This document shows positions 26,302-35,474 of a stretch of 64,000 nt of DNA, one piece after another. Numbering within the stretch: position 1 is the stretch's first letter; each line of letters starts with the position of its first letter. The translations under genes were made by a program, and so were the position numbers. This stretch comes from Streptomyces rubradiris (GTDB taxonomy: Bacteria; Actinomycetota; Actinomycetes; Streptomycetales; Streptomycetaceae), in the NCBI RefSeq assembly GCF_016860525.1, contig NZ_BNEA01000015.1, positions 1,426,001-1,490,000 on the forward strand, written 5' to 3'. The notes under the pieces were generated by a model. It was not told the DNA's origin, made no database searches, and was given only the letters and a program-made list of their open reading frames with translations.

Positions 26302-26389
26302 TGGTGTCCGAGGGGGGACTTGAACCCCCACGCCCGATAAAGGGCACTAGCACCTCAAGCTAGCGCGTCTGCCATTCCGCCACCCGGAC
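26302..26389 (-). tRNA. tRNA-Leu (anticodon GAG)
   Basis: Read on the minus strand: acceptor stem GTCCGGG pairs with CTCGGAC, followed by discriminator A and an encoded CCA at 26302-26304. The anticodon loop TTGAGGT (stem AGC/GCT) contains GAG, reading the leucine codon CUC. The long variable arm of a class II tRNA and a T arm with five G:C pairs around TTCAAGT are present. Total 88 bases with CCA. Probable integration site of the element whose integrase remnant lies next to its 3' end. Confidence 0.96.
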
Positions 26390-26710
26390 TAGGTGTCTGC
26401 CGCCTTGCGGGGCGTGTTCCCCGCGGCGACATGGACAACAATACCAAGGTTTCGGAGTGCGTTTCACCTGCGTATCCGCCGCCGGGCGCCAGCCGGAAAC
26501 GCTCCCACCTGCAAGGCCCGCCCGCCGCGCACGGTACGCGAGGGCGGCCGCACAGTGTGTGACCGGCCGGGAACCGCCGGGCGCGGTGGCCGGAAGTGCC
26601 CACACCCCCTGGACAGCGCCCGCCGGATGAGGGATAACGAGTCCATACAGTATTCGTCGACTGTATGCAATGTGCTGTATGCACGCCTCGGCAAGGGAGA
26701 GGACCTCGCC
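26390..26710. other. divergent gap between tRNA-Leu and the oxalate operon
   Basis: 321 bp without a credible gene. It must hold the leftward tRNA promoter and the rightward oxalate promoter. The only clear structure is the AT-rich repeat block at 26645-26683 and the RBS GGGAGAGG before the decarboxylase start. Confidence 0.7.
26645..26683. promoter_or_regulatory. operator block of the oxalate operon
   Basis: A perfect inverted repeat ATACAGT-N8-ACTGTAT (26645-26666) overlaps two direct repeats TGTATGCA (26662-26669 and 26676-26683), all within 66 bp of the decarboxylase start. GntR/FadR-type regulators bind short AT-rich palindromes of this sort, and a GntR gene closes the cluster, so it is the likely binder (inference). 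Confidence 0.6.
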
Positions 26711-28432
26711 ATGCCCCACACCACCGGCGACACCCCCGACGGCACCCAGGACAACCAACCCGCCCAGGACCTGATCTCCGGCGGCCATCTCGTCGCCAAG
26801 GCGCTGAAGGCCGAAGGGGTCGACCGCGTCTACACCCTGTGCGGCGGCCACATCATCGACATCTACGACGGCTGCGTGGACGAGGGGATAGAGGTCGTCG
26901 ACGTACGTCACGAGCAGGTCGCCGCGCACGCCGCCGACGGGTACGCCCGGATCACCGGCAAACCGGGCTGCGCGGTGGTCACCGCCGGCCCCGGCACGAC
27001 CGACGCCGTCACCGGGGTCGCCAACGCCTTCCGCGCCGAGTCCCCGATGCTGCTCATCGGCGGCCAGGGCGCGCTCAGCCAGCACAAGATGGGGTCCCTC
27101 CAGGACCTGCCGCACGTCGACATGATGACGCCGATCACCAAGTTCGCGGCGACCGTGCCGCACACCGCCCGCGCCGCGGACATGGTGTCGATGGCCTTCC
27201 GCGAGTGCTACCACGGTGCCCCCGGCCCCTCCTTCCTGGAGATCCCCCGGGACGTCCTCGACGCCAAGGTGCCGCGCGAGCAGGCCCGGGTGCCACGGGC
27301 CGGGGCCTACCGGGCCTCGACCCGCTCGGCCGGCGACCCGGAGGCGGTCGAACGGCTCGCCGACCTGCTGGTGCACGCCCGGAAACCCGCCATCCTGCTG
27401 GGCGGCCAGGTCTGGACGACCCGCGGCACCGATGCGGCCGTCGAGCTGGTGCGCACCCTGAACATCCCGGCGTACATGAACGGCGCCGGGCGCGGCACCC
27501 TCCCGCCCGGCGACCCGCACCACTTCCAGCTCTCCCGCCGGTACGCCTTCTCGCACGCCGACGTCATCGTGATCGTCGGCACCCCGTTCGACTTCCGCAT
27601 GGGCTACGGCAGGCGCCTCTCCCCCACCGCCACGGTCGTGCAGATCGACCTCGACTACCGGACGGTGGGCAAGAACCGCGACATCGGCCTCGGGATCGTC
27701 GGCGACGCCGGACTGGTGCTGAAGGCCGTCACCGAGGCCGCGTCCGGCCGGACCGACGACGGGGCCGTGCGGCGCAAGGAGTGGCTGGAGGAGCTGCGCG
27801 CGGCCGAACGGGCGGCCCTCGACAAGCGGCTGCCGCAGCTCAGGTCGGACGCCTCGCCCATCCACCCGTACCGGCTGGTCAGCGAGATCAACGACTTCCT
27901 CACCGAGGACTCGGTGTACATCGGCGACGGCGGCGACATCGTCACCTTCTCCGGGCAGGTCGTCCAGCCCAAGTCACCCGGCCACTGGATGGACCCCGGC
28001 CCGCTCGGCACCCTCGGCGTCGGCATTCCCTTCGTGCTCGCCGCCAAGCAGGCCCGCCCGGACAAGGAGGTGGTCGCCCTCTTCGGCGACGGCGCCTTCT
28101 CCCTGACCGGCTGGGACTTCGAGACCCTCGTCCGCTACGACCTGCCGTTCGTCGGCATCGTCGGCAACAACTCCTCCATGAACCAGATCCGTTACGGCCA
28201 GGCCGCCAAGTACGGCAAGGACCGCGAGCGGGTCGGCAACACCCTCGGTGACGTGCCGTACGACCAGTTCGCGCGGATTTTGGGCGGTCACGGCGAGGAG
28301 GTCCGCGACCCGGCCGACATCGGCCCCGCCCTGCGCCGGGCCCGCGAGTCCGGGAAGCCGTCACTGATCAACGTCTGGGTCGACCCGGACGCGTACGCCC
28401 CCGGAACCATGAACCAGACCATGTACAAGTGA
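26711..28432 (+). CDS. oxc: thiamine-diphosphate enzyme, probable oxalyl-CoA decarboxylase
   Basis: A 573-residue ThDP enzyme of the acetolactate-synthase fold. The proton-relay glutamate is in VRHEQVAAHAADGYA (Glu68) and the ThDP/Mg motif runs from GDGAFSLTGWDFE (459) to the GNN at 485-487. On family grounds alone it could be an acetolactate synthase-like or oxalyl-CoA decarboxylase protein. The next gene is a clear formyl-CoA:oxalate CoA-transferase and the fourth an oxalate/formate-type carrier, so decarboxylation of oxalyl-CoA to formyl-CoA is the best assignment. The ATG at 26711 has GGGAGAGG upstream; the frame is open further upstream but is not protein-like. First gene of the oxalate operon. 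Confidence 0.82.
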   Translation: MPHTTGDTPDGTQDNQPAQDLISGGHLVAKALKAEGVDRVYTLCGGHIIDIYDGCVDEGIEVVDVRHEQVAAHAADGYARITGKPGCAVVTAGPGTTDAVTGVANAFRAESPMLLIGGQGALSQHKMGSLQDLPHVDMMTPITKFAATVPHTARAADMVSMAFRECYHGAPGPSFLEIPRDVLDAKVPREQARVPRAGAYRASTRSAGDPEAVERLADLLVHARKPAILLGGQVWTTRGTDAAVELVRTLNIPAYMNGAGRGTLPPGDPHHFQLSRRYAFSHADVIVIVGTPFDFRMGYGRRLSPTATVVQIDLDYRTVGKNRDIGLGIVGDAGLVLKAVTEAASGRTDDGAVRRKEWLEELRAAERAALDKRLPQLRSDASPIHPYRLVSEINDFLTEDSVYIGDGGDIVTFSGQVVQPKSPGHWMDPGPLGTLGVGIPFVLAAKQARPDKEVVALFGDGAFSLTGWDFETLVRYDLPFVGIVGNNSSMNQIRYGQAAKYGKDRERVGNTLGDVPYDQFARILGGHGEEVRDPADIGPALRRARESGKPSLINVWVDPDAYAPGTMNQTMYK

Positions 28433-28443
28433 GGTGAACGCCC

Positions 28444-29676
28444 ATGTCCGCCAAGGCTCTTGAGGGCATTCGCGTCCTCGACATGACCCACGTCCAGTCC
28501 GGGCCGTCCGCCACCCAGCTGCTCGCCTGGCTCGGCGCGGACGTCGTCAAGCTGGAGGCGCCGACCGGTGACATCACCCGCAGGCAGCTGCGGGACCTGC
28601 CGGACGCCGACTCGCTGTACTTCACGATGCTCAACTGCAACAAGCGCGGCATCACGCTGAACACCAAGACCGAGCGCGGCAAGGAGATCCTCACCGAGCT
28701 GATCCGCCGCTCGGACGTCATGGTCGAGAACTTCGGGCCGGGCGCGGTCGACCGGATGGGCTTCCCCTGGGAGCGCGTCCAGGAGATCAACCCGCGGATC
28801 GTCTATGCCTCCATCAAGGGGTTCGGGAACGGCCCGTACACCCGGTTCAAGGCCTACGAGGTCGTCGCGCAGGCCATGGGCGGGTCGATGGCGACCACCG
28901 GTTTCGAAGACGGTCCGCCGCTGGCGACGGGGGCCCAGATCGGGGACTCGGGGACGGGGGTGCACGCCGTGGCCGGGATACTCGCGGCCCTGTTCCAGCG
29001 GGAGCGGACCGGGCGCGGGCAGCGGGTCGACGTGGCCATGCAGCACGCCGTGCTCAACCTGTGCCGGGTGAAGCTACGCGACCAGCAGCGGCTGGCTCAC
29101 GGGCCGCTCGCCGAATACCCCAACGAGGACTTCGGCGAGGAGGTCCCCCGTTCGGGGAACGCCTCCGGCGGCGGCCAGCCGGGCTGGGCGGTCAAGTGCG
29201 CGCCGGGCGGCCCGAACGACTACGTGTACGTCATCGTCCAGCCCGTCGGCTGGCGGCCGGTCACCGAGCTCATCGGCCGGCCCGAACTCGCCGACGACCC
29301 CGAGTGGGCCACGCCGGAGGCCCGGCTGCCGAAGCTGAACAAGATGTTCCAGCTCATCGAGGAGTGGTCGGCCACGCTGCCCAAGTGGGAGGTGCTGGAG
29401 CGGCTGACCGCGCACGACATCCCGTGCGGCCCGATCCTGTCCACCAAGGAGATCATCGAGGACCCCTCGCTGGCCGCCGACGGCATGGTGGTCCGCGTCC
29501 CGCACCCCGAACGCGGCGAGTTCGTCACCGTCGGCAGCCCGATCAAACTCTCCGACTCCCCCGTGGAGGTGACCTCCTCGCCGCTGCTCGGCCAGCACAA
29601 CGAAGAGGTCTACGCCGGTGAACTGGGCCTCGGCGAGGACGAGTTGCGCCTTCTGAAGTCGGACGGGGTGATCTGA
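28444..29676 (+). CDS. frc: formyl-CoA:oxalate CoA-transferase (class III)
   Basis: A 410-residue family III CoA-transferase that moves CoA from formyl-CoA to oxalate, feeding oxalyl-CoA to the decarboxylase and releasing formate. The catalytic aspartate is in QIGDSGTG (Asp168, next to the Asp169 known in the Oxalobacter enzyme), and the flexible glycine loop that shields the intermediates is present as [10 protein letters not shown] (about 239-248). The N-terminal [20 protein letters not shown] and [15 protein letters not shown] are family hallmarks. It starts 11 bp after the decarboxylase gene with a GAGGTGA ribosome binding site and is followed one base later by the acyl-CoA ligase gene. 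Confidence 0.9.
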   Translation: MSAKALEGIRVLDMTHVQSGPSATQLLAWLGADVVKLEAPTGDITRRQLRDLPDADSLYFTMLNCNKRGITLNTKTERGKEILTELIRRSDVMVENFGPGAVDRMGFPWERVQEINPRIVYASIKGFGNGPYTRFKAYEVVAQAMGGSMATTGFEDGPPLATGAQIGDSGTGVHAVAGILAALFQRERTGRGQRVDVAMQHAVLNLCRVKLRDQQRLAHGPLAEYPNEDFGEEVPRSGNASGGGQPGWAVKCAPGGPNDYVYVIVQPVGWRPVTELIGRPELADDPEWATPEARLPKLNKMFQLIEEWSATLPKWEVLERLTAHDIPCGPILSTKEIIEDPSLAADGMVVRVPHPERGEFVTVGSPIKLSDSPVEVTSSPLLGQHNEEVYAGELGLGEDELRLLKSDGVI

Positions 29677-29677
29677 G

Positions 29678-31825
29678 GTGCTGGACGAGGACCGGGTGGC
29701 CCGGGTGCGGGCGCTGCTGGAGTCGGTGCGGGCCGAGGGCCGTACCGCGCTGACCGCGCCCGAGGGCAGGGTGGTCGCCGACGCCTACGGGATCGCCGTA
29801 CCGGGCGAGGAACTGGCCCGGGACGTGGACGAGGCGGTGGCCGCGGCGGCGCGGCTGGGCGGGCCCGTGGTGCTGAAGATCGTCTCGCCGGACATCCTGC
29901 ACAAGACCGAGGCCGGCGGGGTGGTCGTGGGGGCGGAGGGCGCGGACCGGGTGCGGGCGGCGTTCCACGAGATCGTCGGCAACGTACGTGCCTACGACGC
30001 GGGGGCCCGTATCGAGGGCGTGCTGGTACAGGAGTTGCTGCCGGCGGGCCAGGAGGTCATCGTCGGCGCGGTCACCGATCCGGCCTTCGGGAAGGTGGTG
30101 GCGTTCGGGCTGGGCGGGGTGCTGGTGGAGGTGCTGAAGGACGTGACGTTCCGCCTCGCTCCCGTCTCGGCCGACGAGGCGCTGTCGATGCTCGACTCCA
30201 TCCGGGCGGCCCAGATCCTGCGCGGGGTCCGCGGCCGGGCCGGGGTGGACCGGTGGGCGCTGGCCGAGCAGATCCGGCGGGTGTCGCAACTGGTCGCGGA
30301 CTTCCCCGGGATCGGGGAGGTCGACCTCAATCCGGTGATCGCCACGGACCGGGGCGCGGTCGCCGCCGACATCCGGATCATCCTCGCCGAGCGGCGGCCG
30401 GCACCCCGGCGGACGTACAGCCGCGAGGAGATCCTCGCCTCGATGCGCCGGCTGATGCGCCCGCACTCGGTCGCGGTGATCGGTGCCTCCGGCGAGCCGG
30501 GGAAGATCGGCAATTCGGTGCTGCGCAACCTCCTCGACGGCGGGTTCGCCGGTGACGTCCATCCGGTCAATCCCCGGGCCGACGACATCCTGGGCCGCAA
30601 GGCGTACAAGAGCGTCGCCGACGTGCCCGGCGAGGTCGACGTGGCCGTCTTCGCCATCCCGGCCCGGTTGGTGGCGGCGGCGCTGGAGGAGGCGGGGCGC
30701 AAGGGAATCCCCAACGCGGTGCTCATCCCGTCCGGGTTCGCGGAGACCGGCGAGGACGCGCTCCAGGCGGAGCTGGTGGAGATCGCCGAGCGGTACGGCA
30801 TGCGCCTGCTCGGCCCGAACATCTACGGCTACTACTCCACCTGGCAGGACCTGTGCGCCACGTTCTGCACGCCGTACGACGTCAAGGGCCCGGTGGCGCT
30901 GACCTCGCAGTCCGGTGGCATCGGCATGGCCGTCCTCGGCTTCGCGCGCACCACGAGGACGGGCGTGTCGGCGATCGTCGGCCTCGGCAACAAGGCCGAC
31001 CTGGACGAGGACGACCTGCTGACCTGGTTCGGCGAGGATCCGCACACCGAGTGCGTCGCCATGCACCTGGAAGACCTCAAGGACGGGCGGGCGTTCGTGG
31101 CGGCGGCCCGCGAGGTCGTGCCGAGGAAGCCGGTGGTGGTGCTGAAGGCGGGCCGTACGGCGGCGGGCGCGCGGGCGGCCGGCTCGCACACCGGGGCGCT
31201 CGCGGGCGACGACGCGGTCTACGACGACATCCTCCGGCAGGCCGGGGTGATCCGGGCGCCGGGCCTGGAGGACCTGCTGGAGTACGCGCGCGCGTTGCCG
31301 GTCCTGCCCACCCCGCGAGGCGACAACGTCGTCATCATCACCGGCGCGGGCGGCAGCGGGGTGCTGCTGTCGGACGCGGTGGCGGACAACGGGCTGTCGC
31401 TGATGGAGATCCCGCCCGACCTGGACGCGGCCTTCCGCCGGTTCATCCCGCCGTTCGGCGCGGCCGGCAACCCGGTCGACATCACCGGGGGCGAGCCGCC
31501 GGCGACGTACGAGGCGACGATCCGGCTGGGACTGGCGGACCCGCGTGTGCACGCGCTGGTGCTGGGCTACTGGCACACCATCGTCACCCCGCCGATGGTG
31601 TTCGCGGAGCTGACCGCCCGGCTGGTGGCCGAGTTCCGCGAACGGGGCGTGGAGAAGCCGGTGGTGGCCTCCCTCGCCGGTGACGTGGAGGTCGAGGGGG
31701 CCTGCCGGTACCTGTTCGAGCGGGGGGTCGTGGCGTATCCGTACACGACCGAGAAGCCGGTGGCCGTGCTCGGCGCCAAGTACCGCTGGGCGCGGGCGGC
31801 CGGCCTGCTGCCCGGCGGTTCATGA
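29678..31825 (+). CDS. ADP-forming acyl-CoA ligase (acetate--CoA ligase family)
   Basis: A 715-residue fusion with the order ATP-grasp (residues ~1-230), CoA-binding Rossmann domain (about 260-390, SVAVIGASGEPGKIGNSV) and ligase domain. The phospho-carrier histidine is in GSHTGALAG (His504). This family interconverts an acid, CoA and ATP with acyl-CoA, ADP and phosphate. In an oxalate operon it could prime the cycle by making oxalyl-CoA or formyl-CoA, or recover ATP from formyl-CoA; which one is inference. Many ADP-forming ligases have the ligase domains first, so the ATP-grasp-first order is worth noting. GTG start, one base after the transferase stop, so translation is coupled. Confidence 0.87.
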   Translation: MLDEDRVARVRALLESVRAEGRTALTAPEGRVVADAYGIAVPGEELARDVDEAVAAAARLGGPVVLKIVSPDILHKTEAGGVVVGAEGADRVRAAFHEIVGNVRAYDAGARIEGVLVQELLPAGQEVIVGAVTDPAFGKVVAFGLGGVLVEVLKDVTFRLAPVSADEALSMLDSIRAAQILRGVRGRAGVDRWALAEQIRRVSQLVADFPGIGEVDLNPVIATDRGAVAADIRIILAERRPAPRRTYSREEILASMRRLMRPHSVAVIGASGEPGKIGNSVLRNLLDGGFAGDVHPVNPRADDILGRKAYKSVADVPGEVDVAVFAIPARLVAAALEEAGRKGIPNAVLIPSGFAETGEDALQAELVEIAERYGMRLLGPNIYGYYSTWQDLCATFCTPYDVKGPVALTSQSGGIGMAVLGFARTTRTGVSAIVGLGNKADLDEDDLLTWFGEDPHTECVAMHLEDLKDGRAFVAAAREVVPRKPVVVLKAGRTAAGARAAGSHTGALAGDDAVYDDILRQAGVIRAPGLEDLLEYARALPVLPTPRGDNVVIITGAGGSGVLLSDAVADNGLSLMEIPPDLDAAFRRFIPPFGAAGNPVDITGGEPPATYEATIRLGLADPRVHALVLGYWHTIVTPPMVFAELTARLVAEFRERGVEKPVVASLAGDVEVEGACRYLFERGVVAYPYTTEKPVAVLGAKYRWARAAGLLPGGS

Positions 31826-31881
31826 GGTGACCGGCGCCACCGCACCAGGGGTGTGACCCACCCTCCTCCCCCCTCCGCACG

Positions 31882-31909
31882 GCGCCGGGCCCCACCCCGT
31901 GCCCGGCGC
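31882..31909. terminator. intra-operon hairpin
   Basis: Stem GCGCCGGGC with exact complement (9 bp) and a 10-base loop, between the ligase and transporter genes. It may lower read-through into the transporter gene, which has its own GAGGAG ribosome binding site. Confidence 0.5.
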
Positions 31910-31958
31910 ACCGTCCGTCCTCCATCCGTTCCCCCCACCGGCGAGGAGCTGGCCTGAC

Positions 31959-33368
31959 ATGACGTCAGATCGCATGAAGACACGGCAGACCCCGGCCGAA
32001 CCGGACCGGCCGCACCACGCCTACCGCGAGGTGACCGACGCCCGCGGCCGGGTCTACCGCGTCGGCGAGACGGACCGGGACATCCTCGGTCACTCCCGCA
32101 AGCTCATGGTGTATCTCCCGTGGGTCTCCATGATGGCCATCAGTGTCTCGGAGTACGCCTACGGCTCCGCGGAGGACACCCTGTCCGCGGCCCACGGCTG
32201 GACCCAGAGCGACACGTTCTGGATCCTGAGCGTCTGGATCTTCTTCCAGGCGGGCATCGCGTTCCCGGCGGGCTGGCTGCGCGAGCGGGGCCTGCTCACG
32301 GCGCGCCGGGCGATGTACATCGGCGCCGTGATGTGTCTGCTCGGCTTCCTGGCCCTGGCCCATCTGCGCGACGTCTTACCGGCGATCGTGGGTTTCGGTG
32401 TCGTGGGCGGGGTCGGTTCCGGGCTGATCTACGCGACGTGCATCAACATGGTCGGCAAGTGGTTCCCGGAGCGGCGCGGGGCGAAGACCGGCTTCGTCAA
32501 CGGGGGCTTCGCCTACGGCTCGCTGCCCTTCATCTTCATCTTCAACTACGCGTTCGACACCGGGGATTACGACCGGGTGCTCGACCTGATCGGCTGCTAC
32601 GTGCTGCTGGTGGTCGCCGTCTGCGCGTTCTTCTTCCAGGACCCGCCGAAGAACTGGTGGCCCGCCGACGTGGCCCCGCCGCTGGGCCCGGCGAGCGGCA
32701 CGAGTGCCAAGAGCCTGGCGAAGAACCCGCCGGCGGTACGCCAGTTCACGCCCAAAGAGGCCGTGCGGACCGGGATGCTGCCGCTGATGTGGGTCATGGT
32801 CGTGATGACGGCCGGGGTCTCGATCTTCGGGATCTCCTTCCAGGTCGACTTCGCCAAGGAGGTCGGTTTCGGTCCCCTGGTCGCGGCCTCCTCGATGGGT
32901 GTCATGGCCGTCATCAACGGCATCGGCCGCGCGGTGGTGGGCTGGCTGTCGGACCTGTGGGGCCGCAGGACGACGCTGGTGTTCGTCATCGTCGTGCTGG
33001 GGCTCGCCCAGTTCGGTGTCATCTGGGCCGGCGAGGTGAAGAACCAGTGGCTGTTCCTGTTCTTCGCCTTCCTCTCCGGCTTCGGCGGCGGCGCGTTCTA
33101 CCCCTTGTTCGCGGCGCTGACCCCGGACTACTTCGGCGAGAACTACAACGCCACCAACTACGGTCTGGTGTACAGCGGCAAGCTGATCAGCGGGCTGTTC
33201 GGCGGCGGCCTCGGCTCCATGGTGGTCGGCGCCTGGGGCTACGACGGCGCCTACGCGCTGGCCGGCGGTGTCTCGATGGTGGCGGCGGCGCTGGCCCTGC
33301 TGCTGCGGCAGCCGGGCCGGGGCGGCACGGACCGGATGCCGGCCCCGGCGCCCCGTCCGGCCACCTGA
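31959..33368 (+). CDS. OFA-family MFS transporter (oxalate/formate antiporter-like)
   Basis: A 469-residue inner-membrane carrier with about 12 helices. It fits the oxalate/formate antiporter branch of the MFS: a long soluble N-terminus, VYLPWVSMMAISVSEYAYGS in the first helix, GLIYATCINMVGKWFPERRG with the family loop, and PLFAALTPDYFGENYNATNY in the second half. In Oxalobacter, OxlT exchanges oxalate for formate; here import of oxalate with or without formate export is inferred from the neighbours. Fourth gene of the operon, 133 bp after the ligase, possibly also with its own promoter. Confidence 0.88.
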   Translation: MTSDRMKTRQTPAEPDRPHHAYREVTDARGRVYRVGETDRDILGHSRKLMVYLPWVSMMAISVSEYAYGSAEDTLSAAHGWTQSDTFWILSVWIFFQAGIAFPAGWLRERGLLTARRAMYIGAVMCLLGFLALAHLRDVLPAIVGFGVVGGVGSGLIYATCINMVGKWFPERRGAKTGFVNGGFAYGSLPFIFIFNYAFDTGDYDRVLDLIGCYVLLVVAVCAFFFQDPPKNWWPADVAPPLGPASGTSAKSLAKNPPAVRQFTPKEAVRTGMLPLMWVMVVMTAGVSIFGISFQVDFAKEVGFGPLVAASSMGVMAVINGIGRAVVGWLSDLWGRRTTLVFVIVVLGLAQFGVIWAGEVKNQWLFLFFAFLSGFGGGAFYPLFAALTPDYFGENYNATNYGLVYSGKLISGLFGGGLGSMVVGAWGYDGAYALAGGVSMVAAALALLLRQPGRGGTDRMPAPAPRPAT

Positions 33369-33398
33369 CGGCCCACCCGCTCAACCCGCCGTACTGTT

Positions 33399-33440
33399 CC
33401 GGGCGTTCCCCCGTCCATGAGCGAACGGGGGGACGCCCGG
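33399..33440. terminator. bidirectional terminator between transporter and GntR genes
   Basis: 16-bp stem CCGGGCGTTCCCCCGT with its complement (one T-G wobble) and a 10-base loop, centred in the 82-bp convergent gap. Confidence 0.85.
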
Positions 33441-33450
33441 CGGGTGTCGG

Positions 33451-34128
33451 TCAGGCGGTCTCGCGCTCGTGGTACGACCGCCGGGTGTGCTCGGTGTGTT
33501 CGCGCATCAGCCGGGTGGCGCGCTGCTCGTCCCGGGCGTCGATGGCGGCGATCAGTTCCCGGTGCTCGACCCACGACTGGCTGCCGCGCTGCCGGGCCAC
33601 CGGGGTGTAGTACCAGCGGACCCGCCGGTCCACCTGGGCGGCGAGCCCGGCGAGGACCGTGTTGCCGGCCAGCTCCATCACCTTGCCGTGGAAGGCCGCG
33701 TTGAGGGCGACCGCGCGGTCCACGTCCTCGGCCGCCACGGCCTGCTCACCCTCGGCGCACAGCTCCTTCAAGGCGGCGACACCGGCGCTGTCCGCGTGCG
33801 CGGCGGCCAGCCGGGCGGCCTCCGCCTCCAGCAGGGTGCGGACCGTGAGCAGCTGGTCGGCCTCCTCCTCGGTCGGCTCGTGCACGAACGCGCCCTGGGC
33901 GGGCCGCAGATCGACCCACCCCTCGGTGTTCAGCCGCTGCAGCGCCTCGCGCACGGGCTGCCGGGAGACACCGAGGTGCCCGGCGAGTTCGCTCTCCACC
34001 AGGTGCTGTCCGGGGCGCAGGGCGCGGGTGGTGATGAGTTCCAGCAGCGCCTCGTACACGCGCTCGCGCAGCGGGCCCGGCCGCTCCAGCCTGGGCACCG
34101 TCCCGTGCGGCAGTCCGGTCGACGACAT
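33451..34128 (-). CDS. GntR/FadR (FCD) family regulator
   Basis: A 225-residue regulator. The winged helix is at residues ~15-80 (LRERVYEALLELITTRALRPGQHLVESELAGHLGVSRQPVREAL). The all-helical FCD ligand domain follows, with the metal/acid-binding histidines expected in AFHGKVMELAGN and WVEHRELIAAI. Members of this group sense small carboxylic acids. It converges on the end of the oxalate operon and is the most likely regulator of it, with oxalate, oxalyl-CoA or formate as effector (inference). Upstream of its start (about 34180-34205) is an AT-richer stretch with CTACAG and CTACGG that may be its own operator. Confidence 0.88.
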   Translation of the reverse strand: MSSTGLPHGTVPRLERPGPLRERVYEALLELITTRALRPGQHLVESELAGHLGVSRQPVREALQRLNTEGWVDLRPAQGAFVHEPTEEEADQLLTVRTLLEAEAARLAAAHADSAGVAALKELCAEGEQAVAAEDVDRAVALNAAFHGKVMELAGNTVLAGLAAQVDRRVRWYYTPVARQRGSQSWVEHRELIAAIDARDEQRATRLMREHTEHTRRSYHERETA

Positions 34129-34280
34129 CGCGGTCCTCCTGGGCGGGTCTGACGCGGGCGATGGACGCTCGGTATCGATTGTCTTTCGTCTACAGTCTAC
34201 GGTGCGCGGAATCCCGTACGGAGGCCCCCGGAAGGCCGTTCAGGAGGCGCGCGGAAGCGCGTACGCGCGGCGGCCGGACC

Positions 34281-35228
34281 TCAGGGGCAGCGCACGACCT
34301 GCCCGGCGTAGGAGAGGTTGCCGCCGAAGCCGAACAGCAGCACCGGGTCGCCGCTGTTCAGGGCGCCCTGTTCGAGCAGCTTGGAGAAGGCGAGCGGGAT
34401 GCTGGCGGCCGAGGTGTTGCCGGACTCGGTGACATCGCGGGCGATCACCGCGTTGACGGCGCCGAGTTTCCGGGCCAGCGGTTCGATGATCCGCAGATTG
34501 GCCTGGTGCAGGACGACGCCGGCCAGGTCCCCGGGTGCCACCCCGGCCTTCTCGCAGGCCTGGCGGGCGATGGCCGGCAGGCGGGTGGTGGCCCAGCGGT
34601 AGACGCTCTGGCCCTCCTGCGCGAACCGGGGCGGGGTGCCCTCGATCCGTACGGCGTGCCCCATCTCGGGCACCGAGCCCCACAGCACCGGCCCGATGCC
34701 GGGTTCGGCGCCCGGCGGGCAGGCGGTCACGACGGCGGCGCCGGCCCCGTCGCCGACCAGGACGCAGGTGCTGCGGTCGGTCCAGTCGGTGACGTCGGAC
34801 ATCTTGTCGGCGCCGATGACCAGGGCGCGGGTGGCGGCGCCGGCCCGCAGGGTGTGGTCGGCGGTGGCGAGGGCGTGGGTGAACCCGGCGCAGACCACGT
34901 TGACGTCGAGCGCGGCGGGCCCGGGGATGCCGAGCCGGGCCGCGACCCGGGCGGCGGTGTTCGGGGAGCGGTCGATGGCGGTGGAGGTGGCGACGAGGAC
35001 CAGGTCGATGTCGCCCGGGGTCAGCCCGGCCGCGGCGAGGGCCTTGGCGGCGGCGTGCGCGGCCAGCTCGTCCACGGGCTCGTCGGGGCCGGCGATGCGC
35101 CGGGTCCGGATGCCCACCCGGCTGCGGATCCACTCGTCGCTGGTGTCGACCATGCCCGCCAGGTCGTCGTTGGTGAGCACCCGGGCGGGCTGGTAGTGGC
35201 CGATGGCGACGATGCGCGAGCCGTTCAT
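34281..35228 (-). CDS. 3-oxoacyl-ACP synthase III (FabH) family protein
   Basis: A 315-residue thiolase-fold condensing enzyme. The catalytic triad is complete: Cys113 in NVVCAGFTHAL, His241 in VVLHQANLRI and Asn271 in ESGNTSAAS. VGDGAGAAVV is also typical. The start at 35228 gives the family-standard N-terminus (SRIVAIGHYQPARVLTN). It stands alone, not in the core fab cluster, so it is more likely an accessory KAS III used for a special starter unit, or an acyltransferase of secondary metabolism, than the essential FabH. Divergent from fdhD across 246 bp. Confidence 0.88.
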   Translation of the reverse strand: MNGSRIVAIGHYQPARVLTNDDLAGMVDTSDEWIRSRVGIRTRRIAGPDEPVDELAAHAAAKALAAAGLTPGDIDLVLVATSTAIDRSPNTAARVAARLGIPGPAALDVNVVCAGFTHALATADHTLRAGAATRALVIGADKMSDVTDWTDRSTCVLVGDGAGAAVVTACPPGAEPGIGPVLWGSVPEMGHAVRIEGTPPRFAQEGQSVYRWATTRLPAIARQACEKAGVAPGDLAGVVLHQANLRIIEPLARKLGAVNAVIARDVTESGNTSAASIPLAFSKLLEQGALNSGDPVLLFGFGGNLSYAGQVVRCP

Positions 35229-35474
35229 TGCGGGGTTCCCCTCGTGGCCGTGGGTGGCGGGATGCACCAGTGTGGTCAGTGACCGGCCGGTACGACGGCA
35301 GGTGAGGCCACAGGAAACCGGCGCCGCAATTGTCGGCTCCCGTCAGACTGTCGGACGTCCACATAATCCGCGCGCCCACCCCGTTCCCCGCCCCCGCCCG
35401 GTCCCCCGCTCCCCATGTGCAGGACAATGAGACGGTCGGCGGCCAGCACGCACAGAACCGGGGCTGATCGGAAC

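Noticed and set aside
26393..26710. N-terminal extension of the decarboxylase frame to near the tRNA
   Set aside because: It would run through the operator repeats and lacks similarity to ThDP enzymes; the ATG at 26711 has the ribosome binding site.
34281..35228. KAS III gene as part of the oxalate operon
   Set aside because: Its strand is opposite to the operon, it is separated by the GntR gene, and its chemistry has no evident place in oxalate breakdown.
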